Assembly: GCA_030610325.1 (NCBI GenBank)
Contig: JAUWRZ010000027.1
Coordinates: 1 to 12,339, forward strand
Origin: Sulfurimonadaceae bacterium
GTDB lineage: Bacteria > Campylobacterota > Campylobacteria > Campylobacterales > Sulfurimonadaceae
Direction: 5' to 3'
Length of the DNA: 12,339 nucleotides
Both the position numbers and the translations under genes were made by a program. Under the pieces are notes generated by a model. It had not been told where the DNA came from. It did not search any database and saw only the letters and a list, made by a program, of their open reading frames with translations. This document shows positions 1 through 7,945 of this stretch, piece by piece (position 1 is the stretch's first letter; each line of letters starts with the position of its first letter).

Positions 1-29
1 AGTCTGAAGTGTTAAGGCTACCTCCAACC

Positions 30-2252
30 TTAATATCTCTTATTTGTATTTCTATTTTGTTCTACCATTGACCTTTTGGATGCTTTTTTTCTCTTTTTAA
101 GCTCTTCAAGGTGATCGACATAGGCCCGATTATCGATCTTATAGACGGTCACCAGTTCATTCTCCAGATAGATAGAGATGTTAGTATGGGTCACCTGATA
201 GTGCTCTATCCACAGCTTTAGCTGCTCATGGATATCTGAACGCCAGCGGTAGTACCATTCGTCCATCCCGACAAAAGGGTGAGAGATGTTCTCTACGAAG
301 ATATAGACCCACTCTGAATTGCCGACTTTCAGGTAGTGCTCATCAGGGTCGTAATGCAATAAGAACTCTTGTGCATTGATGTGAAAGCCCTTGCCAAGTG
401 CTTTGGGGTAGCTCTGTACATAGGAGACTGTGGTCCAGGTATAGGGGCGATGTCTTTTTGATAGCTGATAGGTGACCAAGGCGATATCGTTATATTCCAT
501 GGAGTTTGTCTGTTTGATAAAGTGATCACTGTCGATCCAGCGGGGTGTGATGCTGATGATAGTGATCAACGTCGCAAAGGTCATCATCAAGACCAGATGC
601 TTGGTATAGCTCCTGTAAAAGTAACGTAAGGGTCTTACTACAAGCAGTGAGAAGTATAAGCCACCGCCTACGGCAAAGGAGAGTAGCAGGTACTCTGCGG
701 CCCGTGCCTGTTCTGCAATACGAGGTAAGCCGAGGTTTGGGGCAAAGTAGATGACTATGACTGCGATGATGCCAAGTGAGAGTGCAAGAAAGGGAAACTG
801 CCGTCTTTTGAATATAGCTGTCAAGGGCAAGAGCAGCAGCATAAAGAGTATACTTATCTGATAGGCATTGACAACGGTGAACTCGACAAGTTCTCCACCG
901 GCAGTGGCATTGACAACACTCTGTTTAGTAGTAAACAGGGTATCTAGAAAAGGTGCAGCAGCCCCAAAGTCCTGAGGAAGACCATATTTTAACATGGATA
1001 AGACCCATAGGTTGCCTAAGATAGAGGCTAGCACTACAAGCAATATGCCTCGTCTGAACATCTTCCAGTCGACCAGGCCAAAGAGGATAGCAGCAAAAAA
1101 GATCAATAGATCGACCGCGACGAAATAGAAAGCACCACCCCCATGAAAGGTGAACATCAAGACGATGGTCATGCCATATAGCATAAGGTAGACAGACTTT
1201 TTTGTAAGGGCCCAGCTGCTCATAAAGTAGATGTTAAGCAGAAAGAACGAAGAGGCAAACTCATAAGCCAATCCGGCACCATAGCGTTCATAGGGGACAT
1301 GAGCGATGGAAGTCAGGTGTAGGCGTATCTGCTCAGGAGTGTAGTCACCGATCCACGAGAGATAGAACTTTAGTCCAGCCCATGTGATCAGAGGTGGAGT
1401 GTCTGTCTTTGCAAGCAGGCCCAAAAAGATATCGGCAGCAGGAGAGAGCAAGACGATACCGAAAAGTATAAGACTGAAGAGTGCACTGTAGGGTGAGGCG
1501 GTCACTTTATAGACGACATAATAGAGACCAAAAAGCACGAACAAGATGAGCAGTGCAGGATAGATGTTGAACAAGACGATCGAGTCGATATTGGTGATCT
1601 TCTGTAAGAAGAAGACAAAGGTGGCCTGTCCGTAGAAATCAGCCCCAAAGGTCTTACCATCGGCAAAAAGGATGTTGTTGTTCAGTGATGCGACCCACTC
1701 GACGAACTGAGCGGTATCAGGGACTGCGTCAGCATAACTGATGAAACCACCCAGAGCAAGTGTATAGGTGATATATCCAAAAAGAGACCAGGTCAGGAGC
1801 CGTCTGGCCATGATAACATACGAGATGTCTTCAAATCGTTCAAAGAGTGCGAAAGTGTACCTTGCAGAGGGATCTTTCCATTGGATATAGAAATTATCGA
1901 GAAGATCAAGGATGCGGATAAGGATCTCGCGTGATCGGTCTCTAAGGCGTTCAAAGAGGCTTTGCTTATCAAAGTAGTGTAGAGAGATAGCCTTGAGTAG
2001 AAGTAGCAGTAGTAGGAAAAGTGGCATCGAAAAGATATGCAAATAGGTCAGCAGCGGGATAGTCGTCATGATGAAGGTCAGCATATAGATGATGTTGAAC
2101 AGTATGCGGTCAAGGGTATTATGGATCTGAGTCTGTGGAAAGATATGTCGTGGGACCCAGTAGAAGAAGATAGCACTCATCAGTGCAAGTCTGAGGAAGT
2201 TCCATAAAGAGATCTGAAAGACTTCACTCATTATCGCTGTATTGACAAGCAT
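30..2252 (-). CDS. Polytopic membrane protein, GT-C-like (possible polysaccharide polymerase or glycosyltransferase)
   Basis: A 740-residue integral membrane protein. By eye there are about 14 hydrophobic segments, near residues 15-33, 48-71, 76-92, 152-172, 222-248, 254-272, 333-350, 353-370, 375-394, 401-420, 464-481, 487-504, 518-538 and 551-570. A hydrophilic loop at 95-150 follows the first three, and a ~165-residue soluble, probably periplasmic, tail ends in a Lys/Arg-rich stretch. The loop after the fourth segment carries D175 and D179 (YADAVPD), where GT-C glycosyltransferases often have catalytic acids. I do not recognise the exact family; polymerase, ligase or GT-C transferase are all possible. 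It starts 23 nt after the SPOR lipoprotein gene, so the two are probably cotranscribed. The start at 2252 has only a weak AGAG about 11 nt upstream; M8 at 2231 is an alternative but has no better ribosome site. Its role in the Pel-like pathway is inferred from position only. Confidence 0.6.
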   Translation of the reverse strand: MLVNTAIMSEVFQISLWNFLRLALMSAIFFYWVPRHIFPQTQIHNTLDRILFNIIYMLTFIMTTIPLLTYLHIFSMPLFLLLLLLLKAISLHYFDKQSLFERLRDRSREILIRILDLLDNFYIQWKDPSARYTFALFERFEDISYVIMARRLLTWSLFGYITYTLALGGFISYADAVPDTAQFVEWVASLNNNILFADGKTFGADFYGQATFVFFLQKITNIDSIVLFNIYPALLILFVLFGLYYVVYKVTASPYSALFSLILFGIVLLSPAADIFLGLLAKTDTPPLITWAGLKFYLSWIGDYTPEQIRLHLTSIAHVPYERYGAGLAYEFASSFFLLNIYFMSSWALTKKSVYLMLYGMTIVLMFTFHGGGAFYFVAVDLLIFFAAILFGLVDWKMFRRGILLVVLASILGNLWVLSMLKYGLPQDFGAAAPFLDTLFTTKQSVVNATAGGELVEFTVVNAYQISILFMLLLLPLTAIFKRRQFPFLALSLGIIAVIVIYFAPNLGLPRIAEQARAAEYLLLSFAVGGGLYFSLLVVRPLRYFYRSYTKHLVLMMTFATLITIISITPRWIDSDHFIKQTNSMEYNDIALVTYQLSKRHRPYTWTTVSYVQSYPKALGKGFHINAQEFLLHYDPDEHYLKVGNSEWVYIFVENISHPFVGMDEWYYRWRSDIHEQLKLWIEHYQVTHTNISIYLENELVTVYKIDNRAYVDHLEELKKRKKASKRSMVEQNRNTNKRY

Positions 2253-2275
2253 CGGTTAGTTGACTCTTTATCTGG

Positions 2276-4585
2276 TTAGTTCTTTACCTGATGAAAGATA
2301 CAGGTACGCATATAAGCACCCGGGTAGTCCATCTGTAAACGTCTTAGGTCATCTTGAGCATCGTTGTCAGACTCATACATACCGACACGTCCTGAGTAGT
2401 ACTTTCCGCTCTTCTCGACACGGGCATTGGCAAACTCTTCAGCTTTCTCTATCTCTTTGTAGGCACCGTTTCTGTTACTATAACTGAAAAGTTGGATACA
2501 ACGTCCTTTAGTCAGCACTGTCGCTTTCGGTGCTACAGTCTCTTCTGGTGTAACGGTCCCTTTTGATGTGATGATTGTATCATCCATTGTCTTTGATGTG
2601 TATTTGGATGTCTCTTCATCACCTGATGGACTCTCATCGGGGATGCGCAAGACACAAGTACGCATATAAGCACCTGGAAAATCTTCCTGTACACGTCTCA
2701 GGTCTTCACGTGCATCGTTATCTGATGCATACATACCGACGCGTCCGACATAATAGCTGCCGGGCTTTTCGACACGTGCCTGTGCAAAGGCACGTACTTT
2801 TTCGATATCTTTGTAGGCACCGGCTCTGTTACGGTAGCTGAAAAGCTGGATACAACGCCCTTTGGTCAATGTCATCGCTTTTGGAGTGCTCTCTTCTGAG
2901 ATAAAAGAAGGTACGTTCTCTTTGGCTGTCTCGGGAGCGGATAGCTCAGGAGTGATACTCTCTTTATGTGAGATCGTATCATCAATAGAGTCAAGTATCG
3001 GCTTTGAGTCTGCCAGAGTCATCTTGGACTCCCCTTGTAGCGTGGCTGGGACATCCAGGACACAGGTCCGCATATAGGCACCCGGATAGGCAAGTCGTAA
3101 TCGTTTAAGATCTTCGTGGGCCTCTTTATCGGATGCATACATACCGACACGTCCGACATAGAAGTCTCTACTCCTCTCAATACGTGCATGCTCAAAAGCA
3201 TCTGCCTTTTTGATCTCTTTCTGGGCTCCGGCGCTGTTTCTATAAGCGAAAAGCTGGATACAGCGTCCATTTTTTAGTACGGCCTTGGCAGGTGTGACAT
3301 CCTCTTGGGGGAGTGAGGTCGCTGCTTTATGTGAGATGGTGTCATCCATGGTCAAGAGTGTGTACTTTGATGCTCTTTCACTTTTTGATACTGCTGTCTG
3401 TTCGTTGAGGGGGACATCATAGACACAGGTCCGCATATAGGCACCCGGGTAGGCAAGTCGTAACTGTTTAAGGTCTCTGCTTGCATCTTTATCAGAGCTA
3501 TACATCCCGACACGTCCGACATAGAAGTCTCCGACCTTCTCGACACGTGCAAGTTCGTGCTTACTTGCTTCTTCAAGTGCTTTATAGGCACCGGCTTTAT
3601 TACGGTAACTAAAGAGCTGGATACTACGTCCTTTTGTCAACGTAGTCGCCTGCTGTACCAGGACCTCTTTCTGAGGCTGCTTCTCTTCTATGAGCTTGTC
3701 TGCTTTGAGTGTATTATCAGCTTTACGCATCTCTTTAAGTGTCTTAAGTAGTTGCCAGCGTAGCATCTCACCATCTCTGTAGGCATCATAAGATTCAAAA
3801 GGGAGCATAGAGACTATATCACCCTTGCCGTATTTTGCTATACTCAGCATCGTCTGACCGGCACTGTCTTTGATATGGTCCTCACCTTCGATGATAAAGA
3901 AGGTCTGGGACGCTCTTTTAAGATCGAGTTGAAGTGATCTTATGTTATCAAATGATGCAGTCGTGTCTAGTTGATCATAGATGATACTCTCTTTGCTCAC
4001 CGTATCAGATAGCTTATAGTGTGCCGAGCTTACCTCACGACCAAGAAAACGCTGTTTCTGAGAGAGTCTTCTCTCCGGACCTATCTCGCTTCCTGTAGAG
4101 TATACCCCGTTCTCGACCCAGAACATACCGCCTTGTCTGATCCACTCTTTTAGTATCTCCTGCTGTCCGTCTGAGAGATTGTAGGTGTAACAGATATTGA
4201 CAAAGAGGTCATCACTTACATCTTTATAGTCTTCGATCCAGATCGCTTTGATGTAGATGACATCAAGTAGTTTTGGTGCAAGTTGAAGTGACCAGATATC
4301 TACTTTATCTAAACTGCTTGTACGTAGATCTGATTTGTGTTTGGCATAGAACTCCGGAGAGAAATGCCCTTTAAAGTCATTAGACACACTTCTTGATATA
4401 AATGGGAACCCTTCAAACAACTTGTTTTTCTGATCAAGTGGTTCGATGATGTTTTGAAGTTTTATGTCATAGATATAAGTGTTGTCCGCTTCTGCGAGCT
4501 GCTCATCAAAATCAGAAGATTGGTGTTGTGCACAACCTTGAAATAACATAGCTGTTGTAAAGATCGCAAAAAGTACTGATTTCAT
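2276..4585 (-). CDS. Large lipoprotein: GATase-like N-terminal region plus four SPOR-type repeats
   Basis: A 769-residue predicted lipoprotein. The signal peptide ends in a lipobox-like MLFQGC with C18 as the lipidated residue. Residues ~25-290 form a globular region. Its segment LSDGQQEILKEWIRQGG (137-153), and a later KYGKGDIV strand (251-258), resemble the GATase1-like DUF4159/DUF4350 fold; this assignment is tentative. Four repeats of ~75 residues follow at 317-391, 438-513, 574-649 and 691-765. Each has an IQLF(S/A)Y strand, a YxxGRVGMYxSDxxA segment and an ending YPGAYMRTC or close variant, as in SPOR domains, which bind peptidoglycan glycan strands lacking stem peptides. The linkers share a (M/I)DDTI motif, so the duplicated unit includes linker. 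A good AGGAG lies 6 nt before the ATG. A 277-nt gap to pelG suggests its own promoter. It may anchor the export apparatus to peptidoglycan; that is inference from domains and neighbours. Confidence 0.8.
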   Translation of the reverse strand: MKSVLFAIFTTAMLFQGCAQHQSSDFDEQLAEADNTYIYDIKLQNIIEPLDQKNKLFEGFPFISRSVSNDFKGHFSPEFYAKHKSDLRTSSLDKVDIWSLQLAPKLLDVIYIKAIWIEDYKDVSDDLFVNICYTYNLSDGQQEILKEWIRQGGMFWVENGVYSTGSEIGPERRLSQKQRFLGREVSSAHYKLSDTVSKESIIYDQLDTTASFDNIRSLQLDLKRASQTFFIIEGEDHIKDSAGQTMLSIAKYGKGDIVSMLPFESYDAYRDGEMLRWQLLKTLKEMRKADNTLKADKLIEEKQPQKEVLVQQATTLTKGRSIQLFSYRNKAGAYKALEEASKHELARVEKVGDFYVGRVGMYSSDKDASRDLKQLRLAYPGAYMRTCVYDVPLNEQTAVSKSERASKYTLLTMDDTISHKAATSLPQEDVTPAKAVLKNGRCIQLFAYRNSAGAQKEIKKADAFEHARIERSRDFYVGRVGMYASDKEAHEDLKRLRLAYPGAYMRTCVLDVPATLQGESKMTLADSKPILDSIDDTISHKESITPELSAPETAKENVPSFISEESTPKAMTLTKGRCIQLFSYRNRAGAYKDIEKVRAFAQARVEKPGSYYVGRVGMYASDNDAREDLRRVQEDFPGAYMRTCVLRIPDESPSGDEETSKYTSKTMDDTIITSKGTVTPEETVAPKATVLTKGRCIQLFSYSNRNGAYKEIEKAEEFANARVEKSGKYYSGRVGMYESDNDAQDDLRRLQMDYPGAYMRTCIFHQVKN
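2291..3637 (-). repeat. Four-fold in-gene tandem duplication encoding SPOR modules
   Basis: Four diverged copies of a ~225-nt module lie at 3413-3637, 3047-3274, 2639-2866 and 2291-2515, with start-to-start spacing of 363, 408 and 351 nt. Short blocks recur almost unchanged, for example the sequence encoding YPGAYMRTC near 3425-3450, 3059-3085, 2651-2675 and 2300-2325. The reading frame stays open across all copies and through the variable linkers. This fits expansion of one gene segment by duplication rather than an inserted element. Confidence 0.85.
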
Positions 4586-4687
4586 AGTCGACTCCTAATA
4601 GGCTAAATAGTCGTGATCATTAAGATCACTAAGTGTCTCTGCTGTGGATAGATAGCAAAATAGTCTCAAGACACTCGCTCCTCGATC

Positions 4688-4714
4688 TTGTTAATTTATA
4701 TTAATAATTAACAA
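4688..4714. promoter_or_regulatory. AT-rich palindrome, candidate operator
   Basis: Perfect 9-nt arms, TTGTTAATT at 4688-4696 and AATTAACAA at 4706-4714, flank a 9-nt spacer whose five central bases are also self-complementary. The site lies 103-129 nt before the SPOR lipoprotein start on the minus strand, in the AT-rich core of the gap. The shape fits the operator of a dimeric regulator. The arms contain only A/T apart from one G and one C, so chance or a DNA-bending role cannot be excluded. Confidence 0.4.
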
Positions 4715-4809
4715 TTATGAACGTATTGTGGCACACGGATACATAAAATAACCTTAAGTATCAGAATATAACAGTAATTAACTATGAAGAAAGTTGTTAG
4801 ATCATTGCG

Positions 4810-4831
4810 AACTGACGAGGAACTGTCAGTT
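4810..4831 (-). terminator. Short inverted repeat downstream of pelG-like gene, weak terminator candidate
   Basis: Seven-nt arms AACTGAC (4810-4816) and GTCAGTT (4825-4831) enclose an 8-nt loop, 32 nt after the pelG-like stop codon. No uridine run follows on the minus strand, so a classical intrinsic terminator is not shown. It could be a transcript-end stabilising hairpin. Confidence 0.3.
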
Positions 4832-4862
4832 GGCTTGGGTCAGATGATGAGGTTAAAGGGTG

Positions 4863-6443
4863 TTAATACGCAGAGTAGTAGTAGTAGTCAAGTCTTTTGA
4901 ACATCTCTTTGATAGATCGGTAGGTCATGACCCATAAGATGATCGATCCGGCCAGGAGACCGAAGACGGCGTATTCGTAGCCAAAGGCCCGGCTCAGGAT
5001 GATACCGATGAAAAAATTCCCAAAAAGTGCATACCCTACAGACTTTACCGGTATGTGGTGACGTGAAAGTGAGAACATGAACAAGATGTTCATCAGACTG
5101 TTCACGAGTAGGAAATATGAGAGAGATGCCACAAAGAAAATATACATCGTCGGTTGTTGAAGAAAGTTCTCCAGGAACTCGATATGGTAAGTGATATAGA
5201 GACCATAGATGAAAAAGTAGGTCCCGATGACGATCGCCAGGGAGAAGAGGGTAAAGAAGAGATTGAACTTTTTAAAGAACGCATAGATCTCTTCTGTGAA
5301 CTTTTCCACATTGTCAAAACTGACTTTAGTCACCCGGTCATTGACCCGGTACATGAACTCGGCAATACTGACCTCTGTGATACCCATCAGAAATATCAGT
5401 GCTATCAGTGCCCAGTCAAGTCCGAGTTCATACTGGACATTGAACCAGATGACATAAGGGTTTGTAGCACTTTGTGCACTCCAGGCGACAATACGGTCGA
5501 TGACTAAGAAGGTGAAATAGAAGAGACCATAACTGTAGTAGGGTAGTAGTGAATAGAACAAGATCGAAGGTTTGGGTAAGATCGAGCCCTCTGCCGAACT
5601 ATTTTTGTCTTTAAGTCGTAGCAGTTTTAGTAAAGCAGCTGACATGACGATGATGTTCAGCCCTATGAGACCAAAGATCTGCGACATCGGTAGAGAGAAG
5701 TGCATAAGGCTATGAAGGATATAGACAAAGAACAGACCCAGAAAGGTCAGTACTACAATAGAGAGATAGTCCTCAAACATATAAAAGATAGAGAGACTCA
5801 GAAAGAACAGTGATAAGAGCAGATAATAGGTCGCAGCGACACCAAACATAGCAGCCGGATAGACATCAAAGAAGAAGTTTACGAATGTCAAGAACAGAAG
5901 CAAGAGTATGACTAGCAAGACACCTACGGCATAAAGGACAAGTGAGACGTTTCTGGCCAGTGTGAACTCATCAAGCTTTAGATAGAAAAGTCCTTTACGT
6001 CCGATCGCCTGCGCAGACCCTCCGGTGACGATCAACGCGGCAAAAGTCCCCAGAGAGATAGCAGTCGCACGCTCCAGATCAGAGTGCATCGATGACCAGA
6101 TGGCGTAGCCGACTGCCAAGGTGAAGATGATCTGGACCAGCATCGGCAGTGAGAAGGCCAGACCTTTGATATAGTTATGCAGTGAGCGTTTGAAGATCCC
6201 GCTCTCCTTTATTGACTGGATAGAACGTAATTTATAGTCATCCCTCTCATCGATAAACGGGACCAGCTCCTTGGCCATCTCAAAAAGGTCTTGGTATCCA
6301 TACTCTTTCTCCGCATCGATATCACGCAATCCATAGGTCTCCAGCAGTGCTGTGATCTCCCAGTGGTTTAAGGGTTTACCTTTTCCTTTAGTGATGTTCT
6401 GATAGAGCTCAAACAGCTCTTCACGGCTCTTTTTAACACTCAT
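4863..6443 (-). CDS. pelG: PelG-like polysaccharide transporter with cytoplasmic N-terminal extension
   Basis: A 526-residue membrane protein with about 12 hydrophobic segments between residues 96 and 507. PelG belongs to the MATE/Wzx-like flippase superfamily and is thought to carry Pel polysaccharide across the inner membrane. Features that fit PelG are the opening LHNYIKGLAFSLPMLVQ (88-104), the segment YSYGLFYFTFLVIDRIVAW (303-321) and a tail ending in LDYYYYSAY. The match is divergent. P. aeruginosa PelG is about 456 residues and begins close to its first membrane helix; here ~90 mostly charged residues come first. The start ATG overlaps the pelF stop by 4 nt (ATGA), so translation is coupled, and the adjacent PelF-type gene strongly supports the assignment. 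No PelD or PelE, its usual partners in synthesis, is visible in this window. Confidence 0.75.
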   Translation of the reverse strand: MSVKKSREELFELYQNITKGKGKPLNHWEITALLETYGLRDIDAEKEYGYQDLFEMAKELVPFIDERDDYKLRSIQSIKESGIFKRSLHNYIKGLAFSLPMLVQIIFTLAVGYAIWSSMHSDLERATAISLGTFAALIVTGGSAQAIGRKGLFYLKLDEFTLARNVSLVLYAVGVLLVILLLLFLTFVNFFFDVYPAAMFGVAATYYLLLSLFFLSLSIFYMFEDYLSIVVLTFLGLFFVYILHSLMHFSLPMSQIFGLIGLNIIVMSAALLKLLRLKDKNSSAEGSILPKPSILFYSLLPYYSYGLFYFTFLVIDRIVAWSAQSATNPYVIWFNVQYELGLDWALIALIFLMGITEVSIAEFMYRVNDRVTKVSFDNVEKFTEEIYAFFKKFNLFFTLFSLAIVIGTYFFIYGLYITYHIEFLENFLQQPTMYIFFVASLSYFLLVNSLMNILFMFSLSRHHIPVKSVGYALFGNFFIGIILSRAFGYEYAVFGLLAGSIILWVMTYRSIKEMFKRLDYYYYSAY

Positions 6444-7945
6444 GTATGATATGCTCCCTTAGTCTGAAGCTCTTTTTGCCGGTTACGATAGAGGGAAGTA
6501 TAGAGCTTTGAGTAGTTATCGATCATATCATCTATCGTAAAACCGTTCAGGACACGCTCTCTTGCCAGGATACCCATCTCTGCACGGCGTTTCTTATCAC
6601 TGAGTGTCTCGATGACCGCTTTGGAAAATGCCGCGTAATCTTTTGGTTTGATGACATAGCCGTAGCCTTCGAGTACTTCTTTGGTACCTCCGACATCAGA
6701 GGAGACTACTACCTTCTCACAGGCCATCGCTTCGATGACGACAAAAGGGAACGCTTCGGAGATACTTGTGAGCATGACGACATCACCTTCATTATAAGCA
6801 CCCGGAGGGTTGTTGGTGAGTCCGGAGAACTCAAAGTTATCTTCGAGTCCCAACTCTTTGTAAAGTTCCAGGCAGTGGTCGTAGTACTTTTGATCGACAA
6901 TAGGCCCATACATCTTGAAAAGGACATCAGGAACGACTTTTCTGACCTCATCGCAGGTGTGAAGATAGGTCTCTATGTCTTTTAGCGGATCGATCCTTGC
7001 TACCATCACCACAGTAGGACGCTTCTCAACACCGGTGTCCATCCTCCGGAACCTCAAAGTATCGATGCCGTTGTAGATAGTAAGCAGTTTCTCTTCTTTG
7101 GCTCCCCACTGAAGCTCCCAACGTTTGTTGTAGTCGCATACCGGGCTGATGACATCTGCAAAGTGGTAATTTAGCTTGACGATCATAGAGATCATACCTA
7201 GTAGAAACTCTTTGGTACGCAGGGGAACACCCTCTCTGGAGGCAAAGAGGTACTGCTCTCTGGCATAGATGCCATGTTCTGTCAGGACAAACTTACTGGC
7301 ATGCTTCTTCTTGGCGATGATACAGGGTAGGCCGCAAAAAGCAGCTGCTGATGAGTGGTAGATATCACACTCATCTACTGGGGCAAGCAGTGTGATGAAG
7401 AAACGGTAGAGGAATCGCAGCCCTTCGATCATATCATAGACAGAGGGGAGGTCTGAGGTCTCAAGTCTTAATACTTCCCGCAGTTTGGCTTTATAGGCGT
7501 CCCAGACTACAGGGGATCGAAAGGACTCATGATAGTCATAGTGTTGAAAGAAGTCGTGAAACTCGACGATACGATCACCCAGATAGTCATAATCATCATT
7601 CACATCATAGATAAACTCTATCAAGGTCTCCAGGATGGAGATGAGTTTGTCCTGTGCCCGAATATCTTTAGTCGTACGTAATTTTGAACGGTAGATATCA
7701 GAGAAGTCACTCTCTTTTATATACTCTGTCGGCTCTTCTGTTCCCCAAAGGGGGATCTTTATCAGCTTGACGACATTTGTAGGTAGTTCAAACTTCAATT
7801 TCACATAGGGGTGCATCAGGACCGGCATCAGGGTGAAGTCCATATTGTTGAGTTCACTTACGAGCAGATCAGCCCAGGTGCTGACTCCCCCTGTGACATA
7901 GGGGTAAGTACCTTCACCGGTCAGGGCGATCTTGATCCTACTCAT
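6440..7945 (-). CDS. pelF: PelF-type GT4 glycosyltransferase (Pel-like polysaccharide synthase)
   Basis: A 501-residue soluble GT-B fold enzyme, close to the ~507 residues of P. aeruginosa PelF, the cytosolic transferase that polymerises Pel from UDP-activated HexNAc. The N-terminus has the PelF hallmark GEGTYPYVTGGVSTW (10-24). TEHGIYARE (222-230) and the nucleotide-binding VARIDPLKDI (315-324, R317 and K322) follow. The GT4 EX7E motif is intact as E397 to E405 in SEAFPFVVIEAMAC. There is no membrane segment, so it should act at the inner face of the cytoplasmic membrane with the transporter. Its start overlaps the upstream TolC-like gene by 8 nt and its end overlaps the pelG-like gene by 4 nt, which shows a tightly coupled three-gene operon. 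Family assignment is secure; the sugar made here is not known from sequence. Confidence 0.93.
   Translation of the reverse strand: MSRIKIALTGEGTYPYVTGGVSTWADLLVSELNNMDFTLMPVLMHPYVKLKFELPTNVVKLIKIPLWGTEEPTEYIKESDFSDIYRSKLRTTKDIRAQDKLISILETLIEFIYDVNDDYDYLGDRIVEFHDFFQHYDYHESFRSPVVWDAYKAKLREVLRLETSDLPSVYDMIEGLRFLYRFFITLLAPVDECDIYHSSAAAFCGLPCIIAKKKHASKFVLTEHGIYAREQYLFASREGVPLRTKEFLLGMISMIVKLNYHFADVISPVCDYNKRWELQWGAKEEKLLTIYNGIDTLRFRRMDTGVEKRPTVVMVARIDPLKDIETYLHTCDEVRKVVPDVLFKMYGPIVDQKYYDHCLELYKELGLEDNFEFSGLTNNPPGAYNEGDVVMLTSISEAFPFVVIEAMACEKVVVSSDVGGTKEVLEGYGYVIKPKDYAAFSKAVIETLSDKKRRAEMGILARERVLNGFTIDDMIDNYSKLYTSLYRNRQKELQTKGAYHT

Larger units (their letters stand above)
4586..4862. other. 277-nt intergenic region between pelG-like and SPOR lipoprotein genes
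   Basis: This is the longest non-coding stretch in the window. It contains, from the pelG side, a small inverted repeat (4810-4831), a very AT-rich core (about 4685-4785), a 27-nt imperfect palindrome (4688-4714), and a shorter inverted repeat GTGATC-attaa-GATCAC (4613-4629), 28 nt upstream of the SPOR gene ATG. No convincing small gene was found. The layout suggests an end of the tolC-pelF-pelG transcript and a regulated promoter for the two left-hand genes. No strong sigma-70 hexamer pair stands out; AATATAAAT on the minus strand within the palindrome is a possible -10 region. Confidence 0.5.

Noticed and set aside
1..29. GGAGG-like ribosome site on the minus strand suggesting another gene to the left
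   Set aside because: No start codon follows within the ~20 bases left in the window, so a downstream gene cannot be claimed.
2260..3751. Several plus-strand open frames opposite the SPOR lipoprotein, rich in His, Arg and Tyr
   Set aside because: They recur with the SPOR repeats and have biased, non-protein-like composition; they are antisense shadows of the repeated gene.
4874..4893. Triplet run (AGT/TAC units) near the pelG-like 3' end as a phase-variable repeat
   Set aside because: Only about five in-frame triplets coding Tyr; gain or loss would not shift the frame.
4784..4900. Plus-strand 38-codon ORF in the pelG-SPOR gap (beginning MKKVVRSLRTDEE)
   Set aside because: No ribosome-binding site, and its 3' end lies inside the pelG-like gene antisense, including the repetitive Tyr codons that give its run of Ser.
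5154..5507. 117-codon plus-strand open frame opposite the pelG-like gene
   Set aside because: Fully antisense to a clear membrane protein, with no ribosome site; acidic composition is the mirror of hydrophobic codons.
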